Positions 27,854 to 38,058 are shown, counted from the first letter of the stretch. The stretch is 64,000 nt of DNA from Staphylococcus devriesei (GCF_002902625.1 NZ_PPRG01000010.1:1-64000); one strand, 5' to 3'. Notes: generated by a model not told the origin, from the sequence alone. Program-made: numbers and translations.

Positions 27854-28405
27854 ATGAAACAAAAAGCAAAATACAGAATCATTAAAAGCTTAATTGATTT
27901 ATTAGAAGAATATCCATTTGAAAGTATCTCTATTAAAATGATTTGTGCAAATAGTAATGTAAATCGGTCAACCTTTTATGACAATTATCAAGATAAATAT
28001 GATTTATTGGCTAAACTACAAAATTACCATCTAACTAAGTATGAGAACTTACTTAAGGCTTTTTCATGGAATTTCGAGAGTATTAAGAAAAATCCAGACA
28101 AAGTTTATCAATTCTTTAGAATTATATTAAAATATATTTATCGGAAACAAGCCTTTTATCACGCAATCTTTATCACTCACCCTAATAAAGATCTTGTACA
28201 TGAATATTTAAATATCACGAGAAGTTATTATAATAAGGTCTTAGGAGAGAATAAAACTACAATTAACAATACATCTTTTTTCATTACCTATACAATGAGT
28301 GGACAAGTTGGCGTTATTCTAACTTGGTTAAGAGATGGTTGTAAAGAAAGTCCGGAAGAAGTGGCTAATATATTATTAGCGAACACTATCAAAGTACAAA
28401 GATAA
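27854..28405 (+). CDS. TetR-family regulator of the efflux genes
   Basis: The 183-residue protein has an N-terminal TetR helix-turn-helix: FESISIKMICANSNVNRSTF followed by YDNYQDKYDLL (about 20-60). The C-terminal ligand domain is helical and of the TetR_C_8 type, with many aromatic residues. TetR proteins of this group (YcfQ/DhaS-like) repress neighbouring transporters until a toxic ligand binds. It is divergent from the emrAB-like genes with an inverted repeat between. GGTGAC before the ATG is a weak ribosome binding site. Confidence 0.85.
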   Translation: MKQKAKYRIIKSLIDLLEEYPFESISIKMICANSNVNRSTFYDNYQDKYDLLAKLQNYHLTKYENLLKAFSWNFESIKKNPDKVYQFFRIILKYIYRKQAFYHAIFITHPNKDLVHEYLNITRSYYNKVLGENKTTINNTSFFITYTMSGQVGVILTWLRDGCKESPEEVANILLANTIKVQR

Positions 28406-28428
28406 TAGAAGAGATTATAGTAAAAAGC

Positions 28429-28473
28429 GAGGCTGTGCCATTAATATAATAATGGTCCAGCCTCTAGTTTTTT
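28429..28473 (+). terminator. Terminator after the TetR gene
   Basis: GAGGCTG pairs with CAGCCTC and, inside it, CCATTA with TAATGG. TTTTTT follows. The outer stem is shared with the terminator at 53858. It also lies just after the end of convergent tcaB, next to a short fragment of the intergenic repeat (CTCCCTAGATTTCTGTC at 28481-28497). Confidence 0.88.
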
Positions 28474-28494
28474 ACCCCGCTCCCTAGATTTCTG

Positions 28495-29706
28495 TCACGC
28501 TCTCTTTTTTGTTTTAAATACACTAATATTTAAAATTTGTAAGATGATTAATAAGATAGCCGTGATACTAATTATAATGATATAAGGCGAACTATCATAT
28601 TCCCCTTTTAAATTAACGAGAGGAGTCACCACGCCTCCTAGAAGAGATTGTAATAGACCTAATAAACTTGATGCACTACCACTTCCAGTCGTACGTTCCT
28701 CCATAGCAATCGAGAATCCCAATGTAGCTACACCCGTAACCGGAGCCACTAAAATAATAAAACCAATTACTAAGAAAGCAAAATGCCAGTGATTTAGTAA
28801 AGTTAACGCAACTACAATTACACCTACAATTTGAACCATCGTTAAAGCGCGTAATAATAATTGCGGATGATAATAATCAACCAATTTTCCAGTCAGTTGA
28901 CTTGAAATGATGAGCGTAATGCCAATTCCAGCAAACATCCAACTAAAGTGGAGTGGAGACACACCGTAAATTTTCTGAACTAAGAATGGTGAAGCTGAAA
29001 TATAACTAAATAGCATTATAAAAGTGACACCCTGAATTAACATCGGTAAGACAAAGCGTGGTGTTGTTAATAAACTTTTAAAGTTTTTGAAAATGACTCC
29101 TATACCACTAGAGTCACGCTGTTCAACCGCAAGTGATTCTGGTACTTTAAATAACGAACCAACTACCATTAATACACCGAAAATGGTCAAGATAATAAAG
29201 ACCATTCGCCATACACTGACACTCAATATGAGACCACCTAATGCCGGTGCGATAACAGGAGCTACCCCATTTACAAGCATGAGTAATGCTAAAAACTTAG
29301 TCAATTCATTGCCATGATACATATCGCTAGCAACCGCTCTTGAAATAACAGCTGCCGCGCCGCCAGTAAATCCTTGTACAAATCTTAAAAAGACCATCAA
29401 CCAAATATGATGTACGAAGACGATGCCTAAACTGGCTAATGTAAAAATAACTAACGCAATAATCAGTGGTCTCTTACGTCCTACACTATCTGAAATAGGA
29501 CCTACGAATAAATTTCCTAAACCAAGACCAATCATAAATAGCGATAAAGTTAATTGTGCATTTGCCGTCGTTGTGCTGAAATCATTTTTAATTTCAGGTA
29601 GACCTGGTAAAAACATATCTATAGACAATGCACCTATAGCGGTTAATGCACCTAAGATTACAACAAATAATAACGAGTTTTTATTATTTTTCTGCTCTAT
29701 ATTCAT
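28495..29706 (-). CDS. tcaB: TcaB, Bcr/CflA-family MFS transporter
   Basis: This 403-residue, 12-segment drug/proton antiporter is of the Bcr/CflA type. Visible motifs are SIDMFLPGLPEI in segment 1, GPISDSVGRKRPL in the first cytosolic loop, FVQGFTGGAAAVISRAVASD and GVAPVIAPALGGLIL. Its position as third gene after tcaR and tcaA identifies it as TcaB of the staphylococcal tcaRAB teicoplanin-associated locus. The substrate is not established. A hairpin terminator lies just upstream, so it may need readthrough or its own promoter. Confidence 0.85.
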   Translation of the reverse strand: MNIEQKNNKNSLLFVVILGALTAIGALSIDMFLPGLPEIKNDFSTTTANAQLTLSLFMIGLGLGNLFVGPISDSVGRKRPLIIALVIFTLASLGIVFVHHIWLMVFLRFVQGFTGGAAAVISRAVASDMYHGNELTKFLALLMLVNGVAPVIAPALGGLILSVSVWRMVFIILTIFGVLMVVGSLFKVPESLAVEQRDSSGIGVIFKNFKSLLTTPRFVLPMLIQGVTFIMLFSYISASPFLVQKIYGVSPLHFSWMFAGIGITLIISSQLTGKLVDYYHPQLLLRALTMVQIVGVIVVALTLLNHWHFAFLVIGFIILVAPVTGVATLGFSIAMEERTTGSGSASSLLGLLQSLLGGVVTPLVNLKGEYDSSPYIIIISITAILLIILQILNISVFKTKKRA

Positions 29707-29735
29707 TTAAATTTCACCCTTTTATCTATATAAAA

Positions 29736-29774
29736 GAGTGGGAGGGGCCCACGTTAGAGCCACTTCTCCCACTC
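29736..29774 (-). terminator. Terminator between tcaA and tcaB
   Basis: On the minus strand GAGTGGGAG pairs with CTCCCACTC, followed by TTTTATATAG. It lies between the tcaA stop and the tcaB start, so it should limit tcaB transcription from the tcaA promoter. Confidence 0.8.
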
Positions 29775-31151
29775 CTAATTTGAATTAACTAATTGAAGTT
29801 CTCCGTTATCACTATCTTCCGTCAATTCATAGGTAGTATTTTCTAGTTGACCATATTCATTCGTTTCTTGTACTTCAGCCTTAATTTTATCTCCTTTTTG
29901 AGAAGCGTTTAGGATTTGAGGATTAGATAATTCCTTAGAATAGTTTAATTCATTTTTGAGTCCTTTATAAATCTTTGAATCTTCTTTTAAGAATGTATTC
30001 ACTAAACTGAAGTTGCCTTGAGTAATAGCTGAGTTTAACGATAAAGCATAGTTACTAAAAAAGTTACTCAACTTAGTTTTTAGACTATTCTCTTCTTTTT
30101 CTTTCTCAATAATATAATCATTAATTGCTTCATCATCAAATTCTAAGATAGCGCTATTAATATTACCCAAATCTCTTGCTTTCATAGTTTTACTTTCAGA
30201 TTTAAATGTTTTACCTTTTACTTTTCCTGTAGCAGAAACCGTTATATCTTTATTTTGAGGATATGGACCATACTCTCTTGAAGTTGAATAATCCATTTCT
30301 TTATCATTTATTTTAACTTTGAGCGAATCTTCATCTAGATCGCTTTTACCTTTTAATTTCACTGTCAATAATGCTTCATTAAAGTTCTCATTAACTTCAA
30401 CGGTATCACTTTTCCCATATCTAAAATCAAATTTCAATTGGCCAGTAAATTGACCATATTCTGTTTCTTTTCTAGCATCAATAGAATAAATACCTGGGAT
30501 AAATTTACCAATAGACGTTGTTTTATTTCCTTCTGCACCAACTGTTTTATCTTTTCCGCCATCTCTAAATTCATATTTAGTATCTAGTTTAGGTTTTACA
30601 ATCGCTTCTTTAGTTGGCGCAGTATAATTCATATTATCGAAAATGAATAATCGAGTGCCATTTTTACTTACTCTTAAGTAATTGTTACCCGCCCGCGTTT
30701 TTAAATATGTAGCTTCCTTAGCTTCACTTTTATTAAGCTTTTCAACTGTTTGTCGAATGTCACGTACAAACTTCTTCATTCCTACTTCACTCTTAATATA
30801 ATTTATGTACACATTCGCCTCTTCCGAATCGATATGTGTCGCTTTAGTACTCATGAGTGTAGCTACTTTTTGTGAGTCATTATTATCTATCGCATTGACG
30901 AGAATTTTTGTTTGCGCTTCTGGAGAATTGTAATTTCTTACTAGTACAAAGACTATAACCAATAAAATAATAATAAAACCAACAATAGCCCAAGGAATAA
31001 ACTTTCTGATTTTTATATTAGATTGATTTGTTTGAGGGGGAGTATGTTGTTTCATTTGAACATTTTTAGCTTTAAAGCTTTTCCCACAATCTGAACATTT
31101 ATTTGCCTTATCGTCGTCAGTTTTTTCTCCGCAATTTGGACAGAACTTCAT
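29775..31151 (-). CDS. tcaA: TcaA, teicoplanin-resistance-associated membrane protein
   Basis: The 458-residue single-pass protein has an N-terminal zinc ribbon (Cys4, Cys7, Cys19, Cys22), a membrane segment at about 52-71, and a long extracellular part. The stretch after the membrane segment (YNSPEAQTKILVNAI) and later segments (VSKNGTRLFIFDNM, APTKEAIVKPK, YGPYPQNKDIT) match S. aureus TcaA closely as I remember it. In S. aureus, loss of TcaA raises glycopeptide resistance, and the gene is induced by cell-wall antibiotics. Length is normal. The MarR-type regulator tcaR lies upstream. Confidence 0.92.
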   Translation of the reverse strand: MKFCPNCGEKTDDDKANKCSDCGKSFKAKNVQMKQHTPPQTNQSNIKIRKFIPWAIVGFIIILLVIVFVLVRNYNSPEAQTKILVNAIDNNDSQKVATLMSTKATHIDSEEANVYINYIKSEVGMKKFVRDIRQTVEKLNKSEAKEATYLKTRAGNNYLRVSKNGTRLFIFDNMNYTAPTKEAIVKPKLDTKYEFRDGGKDKTVGAEGNKTTSIGKFIPGIYSIDARKETEYGQFTGQLKFDFRYGKSDTVEVNENFNEALLTVKLKGKSDLDEDSLKVKINDKEMDYSTSREYGPYPQNKDITVSATGKVKGKTFKSESKTMKARDLGNINSAILEFDDEAINDYIIEKEKEENSLKTKLSNFFSNYALSLNSAITQGNFSLVNTFLKEDSKIYKGLKNELNYSKELSNPQILNASQKGDKIKAEVQETNEYGQLENTTYELTEDSDNGELQLVNSN

Positions 31152-31353
31152 TGAATCACCAACTTCCCCTACCTGAGGTTTAAATTATCTATTCTCGAAC
31201 TAATAGATTCCAATTTTTAATATGTATTCTATTATATAATATTCATTCCTTATAGTTCTATTAATTTAAATAATTTTATGTTTATTTCTGGTTTTAATTA
31301 TACTCTATTCTTGGAAAATGGTTTTATATATCAATGATTTTATATATTAATTT

Positions 31354-31812
31354 TTAAATATTTGCATTAAATTTCTTTACTCTCTCATCTATAATGTAGA
31401 GAATACTTAAAGCTTGCTCAATATCTTTAGTCGATAAATCACCGACAATATCGCTAACGATAGAACTCACTATTTCTTTATTTTCTTCTGTATACTGGCG
31501 TCCTTTATCTGTTAAGGTCACGTACCTCAAACGTTGATCGATGTCGTTACCAGATTTGTATAATTCCACAAAACCTCCATCAATCAATTTTTTAATTCGA
31601 CGGCTCACTGCTGCTTTATTAACGCCTTGTTTCTCGGTGATTTCAGTTATCGATAGCGTATGATGATTGCTTAACAGACGCAAGACATTCGACTGTTCCA
31701 TCGAGATACCATATTTACTCTGTTGATCTTTAAGTAATTTAGCGGTTAAAGTATTTGTATCATCGATAAAACGTTTCATAAATTCAATATGATTTTTTGA
31801 AATTCTACTCAT
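31354..31812 (-). CDS. tcaR: TcaR, MarR-family regulator
   Basis: The 152-residue winged-helix regulator opens with NHIEFMKRFIDDTNTLTAKL. HTLSITEITEKQGVNKAAVS RRIKKL is the recognition helix region, and a basic wing includes DQRLRYVTLT. Length and sequence fit TcaR, which in S. aureus and S. epidermidis controls the ica biofilm genes, spa and sarS, and binds several antibiotics. It is the first gene of tcaRAB. The 202-base gap to tcaA leaves room for a separate tcaA promoter. Confidence 0.88.
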   Translation of the reverse strand: MSRISKNHIEFMKRFIDDTNTLTAKLLKDQQSKYGISMEQSNVLRLLSNHHTLSITEITEKQGVNKAAVSRRIKKLIDGGFVELYKSGNDIDQRLRYVTLTDKGRQYTEENKEIVSSIVSDIVGDLSTKDIEQALSILYIIDERVKKFNANI

Positions 31813-31974
31813 TACGTAACTCCTCGGCTCTTTTCACTAAAATATCTTTCTTATATTCTGTTAAATAATAACAATAAACCTTCCTATTGAAAACCATTAT
31901 ATAGAGTTAATAGTTGCTAAAATGTGACGCTTTCCATTACATTTAAAGATATCAATAAACAAGAGGTTTTGACT

Positions 31975-32931
31975 ATGTTCATAACGATACTTTCTATAAT
32001 TGTAGTATTAACCTTAGTTGCCGTTTTATTTAACATATCTTGGTTACTCTCTCTACCACCATTTATTATTACGATTATATCGTGTTTTATCATTACTATT
32101 TCTGATTTATTAACAAGAACCTTACCCATCAATTTAATTATTATTGCTACCGTGTCACTTATTGGTTTGATAGTTAAACATTATCATCTCTTTACCTTTG
32201 AAAAGGGGCTTCACTTCCTAAGAAACATAATTAAACATATACTGCATGTAATTCTATTTCTTATCATTTGTCTCTATATTAGTACCGCCCCGCTTCCAAT
32301 TGTGAATGGTATTTTTTTATGGTTAGCTTTAATCACTTTTAGTGCTTGTTATAGTTTTCTCATTTACATGGTTTGGTCATCTGCATTTGGACGTACTACT
32401 AGTAAAAGAAAATACGATTTAATCATAGTACTAGGTGCTGGTATCTTTACAGAACAAGTAACTCCTATGTTAGCTGACAGACTTAATAAAGCACTTGCCG
32501 TCTTTAACAAACAATCGTCAACATGCAAAATTTTAGTGAGCGGAGGTCAAGGACTTGATGAACCTATCTCTGAAGCCTTAGCAATGCAACGCTATCTAAT
32601 CACTCATGGTGTTCCTAAATCTTCAATTATTATGGAATCACAGTCTACAAGTACTTATGAAAACTTTTCATTTTCTAAAGAGATTATTTCATCTCGTTTT
32701 AATAAATCTACCAAGATGTTATGTATTACGAGTCAATTTCATATATTGAGAGCTTTGCGATTCGCACAAAAAATTAAATTAAGAACTGATGGCATTGGAA
32801 GCCATACGCCTTATCATTTCTTTGATATCGCATTAATTCGTGACTTCTTAGCACTGATGTATCAATATAAATTATTACTCACAGTCTATTTTGCAGTTCT
32901 ATTCTTTTCTGCACTTTATATATTACTCTAA
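31975..32931 (+). CDS. YdcF/SanA-type DUF218 membrane protein
   Basis: The start is set at the ATG at 31975 because AAGAGG lies eight bases upstream; an in-frame GTG at 31924 lacks a good site. The 318-residue protein has four N-terminal membrane segments and one at the C-terminus. Between them is a DUF218 domain (about 155-275): IIVLGAGIF, ILVSGGQGLDEPISEA, and ESQSTSTYENFSFSKEI. DUF218 proteins such as ElyC and SanA affect envelope integrity in enterobacteria; the biochemical role is unclear. It is monocistronic. Confidence 0.8.
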   Translation: MFITILSIIVVLTLVAVLFNISWLLSLPPFIITIISCFIITISDLLTRTLPINLIIIATVSLIGLIVKHYHLFTFEKGLHFLRNIIKHILHVILFLIICLYISTAPLPIVNGIFLWLALITFSACYSFLIYMVWSSAFGRTTSKRKYDLIIVLGAGIFTEQVTPMLADRLNKALAVFNKQSSTCKILVSGGQGLDEPISEALAMQRYLITHGVPKSSIIMESQSTSTYENFSFSKEIISSRFNKSTKMLCITSQFHILRALRFAQKIKLRTDGIGSHTPYHFFDIALIRDFLALMYQYKLLLTVYFAVLFFSALYILL

Positions 32932-32977
32932 TTAACTTATAGAGCAGTTAACTCAACAATATAGAAGCATATAAAAT

Positions 32978-33020
32978 AACGGCGACGTCTACCCTCATCG
33001 ATAGACATCGCCGTTTTTTT
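32978..33020. terminator. Bidirectional terminator, DUF218 gene / hrtA
   Basis: AACGGCGACGTCTA pairs with TAGACATCGCCGTT (one mismatch), followed by seven T residues on the plus strand and an AT-rich tail on the other. Confidence 0.9.
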
Positions 33021-33023
33021 GAT

Positions 33024-33689
33024 TTAATTCGTTATTTTACCATCTTCCAGTTTAATCATACGATCTGCATATTCAAATAAGCGTTTGTCATGCGTTATCA
33101 TTATACCTACCATATTATTATCTTTAATACGTTGTTTAATCATTTTTACTACGCTTGTAGCACGCTCTGCATCTAAACTTGCTGTCGGTTCATCTGCAAG
33201 GATGATTTTAGGATTATTCATAAACGCACGCATAATTGCGACACGTTGCTTTTCCCCACCAGATAACATGTGAGGGTATGCATCAAAGCGATGTTGTAAA
33301 CCAATGTCTGTAAGTAATTCCTCTGCATGTTTAAGTGCTACTTTAGACTTTTGACCTGCTTCTTTCGCTACACTACTTAGTTGTTCTTTAACTGGTAAAT
33401 ATGGAACCAGATGTGAAGATTGAAAGATAAAACCAATGTCGTTTAGTCGAAGTAACGTATTATTTTTTTCTTTTGAAAATAAAGGCTGTTGGTCATATAA
33501 AACATCACCTTCTGTAGGAGTTAACAAGCCACCTAAGATATTTAATAACGTAGATTTTCCTGAACCTGAAGCGCCATTTAAAATAACAAATTCTCCACGT
33601 TCAACTTCCAAGTTTACATCCTTTAATACTGAAGTCTTAGCTTCACCTTTACCAAAACTTTTTGTAATATGTTTAAGTTGTAATGTCAT
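33024..33689 (-). CDS. hrtA: HrtA, haem-efflux ABC transporter ATPase
   Basis: This 221-residue ABC ATPase has Walker [10 protein letters not shown] (39-47), the Q-loop in FIFQSSHL, signature LSGGEKQR (142-149) and Walker B ILADEPT (163-169). It is of the MacB/LolD type that pairs with FtsX-like permeases. With HrtB it protects against haem toxicity in staphylococci. Its start codon overlaps the hrtB stop, so the two are translated together. Control by HssR is shown by the direct repeat upstream of hrtB. Confidence 0.93.
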   Translation of the reverse strand: MTLQLKHITKSFGKGEAKTSVLKDVNLEVERGEFVILNGASGSGKSTLLNILGGLLTPTEGDVLYDQQPLFSKEKNNTLLRLNDIGFIFQSSHLVPYLPVKEQLSSVAKEAGQKSKVALKHAEELLTDIGLQHRFDAYPHMLSGGEKQRVAIMRAFMNNPKIILADEPTASLDAERATSVVKMIKQRIKDNNMVGIMITHDKRLFEYADRMIKLEDGKITN

Positions 33690-34744
33690 TATTCTCCTCC
33701 TCCAATCGCTTCAATTGGATCAACTTTTACCACTTTAATGAATGATAATAATACGCCAATAAAGCCTACAACTAGAAACATCACTACCATTAAAATGACG
33801 TTGCTGTTACTTAAATAGAATGGCATTGATACTGGCATTACTAAATTTAAGAGTAAAATGATAGCAAGTGCGATAATTACACCGATCATAGTAGTAAAAA
33901 TAATTTGAAGTATAAGTGATAATAATAAGTGTTTTGTTTTAATTCCAATTGCTTTTAATATGCCAATTTGTGGTATTTTTTGAATAGTCATAACGTAGAA
34001 AAACGCACTTAGTACAATCGCCGTTATAACGAATAAACTAATAATCATTAGATTTAATGGCATTTGTTCAGCTTGGTAGCTTGGAATATTATTTGTTAGC
34101 GTCTCTTCATTTACTACTTTCACACCATCTATTGAATTTAATTTTTGTTCATCTTTATCGCTCAGTTGTTTTACAGGATAAAATGTTGAGGCTTTTTTAT
34201 TCATATTGTTAAAACCTTTAGATGACATTAAGACCATTGAACTATGTGAATACATTGAATCGTCAATAATACCACTAACTTGATAACGTTCATTATGCCC
34301 TTTGAACGTTACATAATCTCCCTCTTTAATATCTTCGCTTGTCAATTTATTATTAATTGCAATTTGATTATCTTTAGTTGGATATGAACCACTTTTTAGT
34401 GAAGGGTATAATTTTTTTGGCGTACTTAACGTTGTAATATCTTCCTCTTGGTTTTTAATCTTTATTGTTTGTGCGCCAATCTTAGTCGGTTGTTGTTTAA
34501 CATGACCTTCAATTTTAGATTGTTGTTTATCACTGAGTTGCGAGCTTTCCAACTTAGGTTCTTTTGTATCTTGCATAACATATTTTTGCGCAGGCATATT
34601 ACTTAAGAAAGATACATTTTCTCTAGCTAGCCCTTGAGCTAGACCGCTAATAAATAACACCATGATACCTAATAAAAAGATAATTAACATGATTAAGATA
34701 TAACGGAATTTATAAAATTTCATTTCCTTCCATGCTAAGTTCAT
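33689..34744 (-). CDS. hrtB: HrtB, haem-efflux ABC transporter permease
   Basis: The 351-residue FtsX/MacB-type permease has one N-terminal membrane segment (about 13-35) and a large extracellular domain (about 36-230). Three further segments fill the C-terminal 120 residues. FtsX features are visible at [19 protein letters not shown] and the terminal [12 protein letters not shown]. It is the first gene of hrtBA and is divergent from hssRS, exactly the staphylococcal haem-sensing locus. Confidence 0.93.
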   Translation of the reverse strand: MNLAWKEMKFYKFRYILIMLIIFLLGIMVLFISGLAQGLARENVSFLSNMPAQKYVMQDTKEPKLESSQLSDKQQSKIEGHVKQQPTKIGAQTIKIKNQEEDITTLSTPKKLYPSLKSGSYPTKDNQIAINNKLTSEDIKEGDYVTFKGHNERYQVSGIIDDSMYSHSSMVLMSSKGFNNMNKKASTFYPVKQLSDKDEQKLNSIDGVKVVNEETLTNNIPSYQAEQMPLNLMIISLFVITAIVLSAFFYVMTIQKIPQIGILKAIGIKTKHLLLSLILQIIFTTMIGVIIALAIILLLNLVMPVSMPFYLSNSNVILMVVMFLVVGFIGVLLSFIKVVKVDPIEAIGGGE

Positions 34745-34790
34745 TTTTTAATTCCTCCCCATTACTATTTCAATTTGTAGTTTAGTAGTA

Positions 34791-34811
34791 GAATATGAAC
34801 TGAATATGAAC
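34791..34811. promoter_or_regulatory. HssR-binding direct repeat in the hrtBA promoter
   Basis: GAATATGAAC occurs twice in direct orientation, separated by one T (34791-34800 and 34802-34811). On the hrtB strand this reads GTTCATATTC repeated with an 11-base period. The published S. aureus HssR site is a direct repeat of GTTCATATT. It lies 47 bases upstream of the hrtB start. Confidence 0.85.
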
Positions 34812-34877
34812 TTTAGAAATATTTGTATTTTAAAAATGGTTACGTATAATAATTTTAAAAAAAGGAGTAAGAGAAGC

Positions 34878-35552
34878 ATGGTAAAGTGTTTAATTGTAGA
34901 TGACGATCCTAAACTATTACATTACGTTTCACATCATCTCGAAGCCGATCGTATTCGTACGATTACACAGTCTAGCGGGGAAGCTGCCCTTGATTATTTA
35001 AGTCATAATCAAGTTGATATAGCAGTCGTAGATATCATGATGGGTGGCATGGATGGTTTTGCTTTATGCCAAGAATTAAAAGAAAGTTATGAATTACCAG
35101 TGATTATGTTGACTGCTAGAGATGCTTTAACAGATAAAGAACGTGCATTTATAAGCGGTACAGATGATTATGTAACCAAACCATTTGAAGTGAAAGAATT
35201 GCTCTTCCGTATTCGTGCTGTACTTCGTCGCTATAAAATTAATGCTCAAAGTGAAATTAATATAGGAAACGTCTCACTCAATGAAGAATATATGGAAGTC
35301 AGTGTAGCGTCTAAAAAGATGAATTTACCTACTAAAGAATTTCAATTGCTCTATTTACTAAGCAGTAATCCAAAACAGATTTTCACGAGAAATACGTTAA
35401 TTGAAAAGATTTGGGGGTTTGATTATGAAGGAGATGAGCGGACTATTGATGTGCATATTAAACGATTACGTCAAAGATTGTCTAAACTACAAGCTAATAT
35501 TGAAATACAAACCGTACGTGGACAAGGATATAAGGTAGATTATCATGTTTAA
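34878..35552 (+). CDS. hssR: HssR, haem-sensing response regulator
   Basis: The start at 34878 ([12 protein letters not shown]) has AGGAG upstream; the frame continues 24 codons further, over the promoter region, without a site. The 224-residue OmpR-family regulator has a receiver domain (1-118) with acidic pocket Asp8-Asp9, phospho-acceptor Asp52 (VVDIMM) and Lys in VTKPFE. A winged-helix DNA-binding domain covers 128-224. Phosphorylated HssR activates hrtBA. The hssS start overlaps its stop. Confidence 0.93.
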   Translation: MVKCLIVDDDPKLLHYVSHHLEADRIRTITQSSGEAALDYLSHNQVDIAVVDIMMGGMDGFALCQELKESYELPVIMLTARDALTDKERAFISGTDDYVTKPFEVKELLFRIRAVLRRYKINAQSEINIGNVSLNEEYMEVSVASKKMNLPTKEFQLLYLLSSNPKQIFTRNTLIEKIWGFDYEGDERTIDVHIKRLRQRLSKLQANIEIQTVRGQGYKVDYHV

Positions 35553-36924
35553 ATCATTATATACACGTATCGCAATTTATACGATTACTGTTATTTTATT
35601 TAGCGCATTGGTCAGTTTCTTATTTGCAAACGTTTATTATCACTTTAATTTAAAAGAGCAAAATGATGCTAAAATAATGCGCACACTTAAAGATGCGCGT
35701 GCTTATAACGACTCACTAACTTCAAATGACTTTCATGTATATTTCAATCATTTAGGCCATATGAATTATCAAATCATGATAGTTGATAAGCATCATGATA
35801 CGATGTTTTACGGTGAACCTTTTCGACAAAATAATATTTCAAAATCAGCTATTGACCGAGTATTAAAAGGCGAAGAGTACCACGGGATAAAAGACAAACC
35901 GTTTGAATTATTCGTAACAGGCTTTTTCGATAATGAAACTGACAATACAGTTGGCTTGAGATTTGAACATAATAATAAGCCAATTGCAGTCTTTATGCGT
36001 CCAGATATTGGTGAGACGTTTAGTGAGTTCCGTACCTTTTTAGTTGTTATATTAGTATGCTTACTCATTATTTCAATTTCTTTAGTTATTGCTTCAACCT
36101 ATTCAATCATTAAACCAGTTAAAATATTGAAAGCTGCTACCGAACGTTTAATGCACGGTGACTTTGAAACATCAATTAAACAAACACGTCAAGACGAAAT
36201 TGGCACGCTACAATTCCGTTTCGATACTATGCGCCAATCACTAAAACAGCTGGATGATATGCGACAACACTTCGTTCAAAATGTTTCACATGAAATTAAA
36301 ACGCCTTTAACCCATATTCAACGGTTACTTACTGACTTAGAACAAACGTCCTCTTATAAAAAGCGTGAAAATTATATCAATGAAATTCACAACGAAGTTA
36401 CACGTCTTAGTAATTTGACGAAAGAATTGTTGCTCTTATCAGAACTTGATAACGCTAACCATATTCAATTTAACGATTCTATTCATTTAACTTCAATGAT
36501 TACAGATATCATTCGCCATGAACAATACGCCATTGACGATAAAGATTTAATGCTATTATCTAATTTAGATGAAGTTTATTTCCAAGGAAATATGCGTTTA
36601 TTACATCAAGCATTTTCAAATTTAATTCAGAATGCAATTAAATATTCTACAGTTGGAAGTGCAATCGAAGTCACACTTTTAGTTGAAAAAGATACCATTC
36701 AATTTACTGTAAATAATGAAGGTCATAAGATTCCAAGCGAAGCACGAGCACACCTATTCGAACGATTTTATAAGTTGAACGCACAAGATAATAGTAACGG
36801 ATTAGGATTAGCTATTACCCAATCAATTATTTCATTACATGATGGTACCATCTCAGTAACAAGTACAGAAAAGGATGGCACAACATTTATGATTGAATTA
36901 AATAACGATAAATCATTTGATTAA
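35545..36924 (+). CDS. hssS: HssS, haem-sensing histidine kinase
   Basis: The 459-residue membrane kinase has two membrane segments (about 9-31 and 164-187) around an extracellular sensor domain. A HAMP domain (about 188-240) and dimerisation domain follow, with phospho-His249 in VSHEIKTPL. The catalytic domain has an N box ([10 protein letters not shown]) and a GLGLAI G box. It overlaps hssR by eight bases. A strong hairpin ends the operon. All catalytic residues seem present. Confidence 0.93.
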   Translation: MFKSLYTRIAIYTITVILFSALVSFLFANVYYHFNLKEQNDAKIMRTLKDARAYNDSLTSNDFHVYFNHLGHMNYQIMIVDKHHDTMFYGEPFRQNNISKSAIDRVLKGEEYHGIKDKPFELFVTGFFDNETDNTVGLRFEHNNKPIAVFMRPDIGETFSEFRTFLVVILVCLLIISISLVIASTYSIIKPVKILKAATERLMHGDFETSIKQTRQDEIGTLQFRFDTMRQSLKQLDDMRQHFVQNVSHEIKTPLTHIQRLLTDLEQTSSYKKRENYINEIHNEVTRLSNLTKELLLLSELDNANHIQFNDSIHLTSMITDIIRHEQYAIDDKDLMLLSNLDEVYFQGNMRLLHQAFSNLIQNAIKYSTVGSAIEVTLLVEKDTIQFTVNNEGHKIPSEARAHLFERFYKLNAQDNSNGLGLAITQSIISLHDGTISVTSTEKDGTTFMIELNNDKSFD

Positions 36925-36938
36925 AATAGTTTAATATT

Positions 36939-36996
36939 AAAAGTGGAACAGAAATCTTGTTGTATTTCAATGATTTCACTGTTCCACTTTTTATTT
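36939..36996 (+). terminator. Terminator after hssRS
   Basis: AAAAGTGGAACAG pairs with CTGTTCCACTTTT over 13 bases, followed by TATTTTATC. Confidence 0.85.
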
Positions 36997-37102
36997 TATC
37001 TTCATTATTCTTCCACTTGCTTCTTAATTACTACCGTTTACTCATTTTCATAAAAAAGCAATAATATTAATGATTTAATAATATTGAGGAGGAGGTAACC
37101 TA

Positions 37103-37543
37103 ATGAAACTTAAACTGTTTATAGCTCCAGAGGAAAAAGAAAAATACTTAGCAATCCACGCGCCTCAATTTGATGAGGAAGTTCAACAGATTGTTTCACA
37201 AGTTGAAAACTTAGATAAACTTACACAGATTTACGGTAAATTAGATAATGAAATTTATGTATTAGAGGTTAAAACGATAACTAGCTTTCGTACTCATAAA
37301 AACCAAGTCATTGCACTTAAAGATGGGCAACAATTTAAACTAAAAGATCGCTTATATGAATTAGAAGCGAAATTACCTACATCATTTATTAGAATTTCGA
37401 AATCTGAAATCGTTAATATTGAGATGATTGAGAAATTACTTCTTGAGCCTAATGGACTTATTAGAATGTATTTGAAGAATGAAGATTATACCTACTCCTA
37501 TAGACGATTCTTAAAATCAATAAAGGAGAGATTAGCGTTATGA
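37103..37543 (+). CDS. LytTR-domain DNA-binding protein
   Basis: The 146-residue protein has a short N-terminal region and a C-terminal LytTR domain (about 48-143). The IALKDGQQFKLKDRLYELEA strand pair, FIRISKSEIVNIEMIEKL and FLKSIKERL helix fit the family. There is no receiver domain. LytTR proteins without receivers often sit in two-gene operons with a DUF3021 membrane partner that holds them in check, as here. The stop overlaps the start of that partner. GGAGGAGG lies upstream. Confidence 0.85.
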   Translation: MKLKLFIAPEEKEKYLAIHAPQFDEEVQQIVSQVENLDKLTQIYGKLDNEIYVLEVKTITSFRTHKNQVIALKDGQQFKLKDRLYELEAKLPTSFIRISKSEIVNIEMIEKLLLEPNGLIRMYLKNEDYTYSYRRFLKSIKERLAL

Positions 37544-37998
37544 TGAAATTTTATAAGTTTACTAGTATTCCATTATTAATAGGATTAGTCTTGTCTATTC
37601 TATTTAGTTATTTATTCGCAGGTAATCAATATTATCCTCTGTCTCCTAATTCAGCAATGGGACAATTTTATTATCAACATTTAAGTGAACCTATAGTTAT
37701 GGTTATCGCAATAGTATTATGGATATCGATTGGCATATTGTTTTATTTCACAAGCTTAATTTTCACTCAAACTGATTGGAGCATTACTCGTGCAACCCTA
37801 CTACATTTTTTATGTAGTTATATTGGTCTATTAGCTATAGGAATTTTAGCTGGTTGGTTCTCACCGAATTTATCTAATATATTATCTTTCACTGTAGAAT
37901 TTATTGTTATTTATTTGTTTATTTGGGTTTTTAATTATTACAAAAATAAGAAATACGTGGCGGAAATTAATAAACAACTTGCAAATAAGAAGCATTGA
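37540..37998 (+). CDS. DUF3021-type membrane partner of the LytTR protein
   Basis: This 152-residue protein has four membrane segments (about 10-28, 48-70, 83-104 and 110-130) and a basic cytosolic tail (YYKNKKYVAEINKQLANKK). Its ATG overlaps the stop of the LytTR gene. In streptococci and lactobacilli, LytTR regulatory systems pair a transcription factor with a small membrane inhibitor of this topology. The same is inferred here; the target genes are unknown. Confidence 0.75.
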   Translation: MMKFYKFTSIPLLIGLVLSILFSYLFAGNQYYPLSPNSAMGQFYYQHLSEPIVMVIAIVLWISIGILFYFTSLIFTQTDWSITRATLLHFLCSYIGLLAIGILAGWFSPNLSNILSFTVEFIVIYLFIWVFNYYKNKKYVAEINKQLANKKH

Positions 37999-38000
37999 AA

Positions 38001-38055
38001 AAGCAAATAAAGATAGGACATGTGTCATATAACTGTCCTATCTTTATCTGCTTTA
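38001..38055. terminator. Bidirectional terminator
   Basis: ATAAAGATAGGACA pairs with TGTCCTATCTTTAT, flanked by AGCA and TGCT, which extend the stem. It separates the LytTR/DUF3021 operon from convergent mqo. Confidence 0.88.
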
Positions 38056-38058
38056 TAT

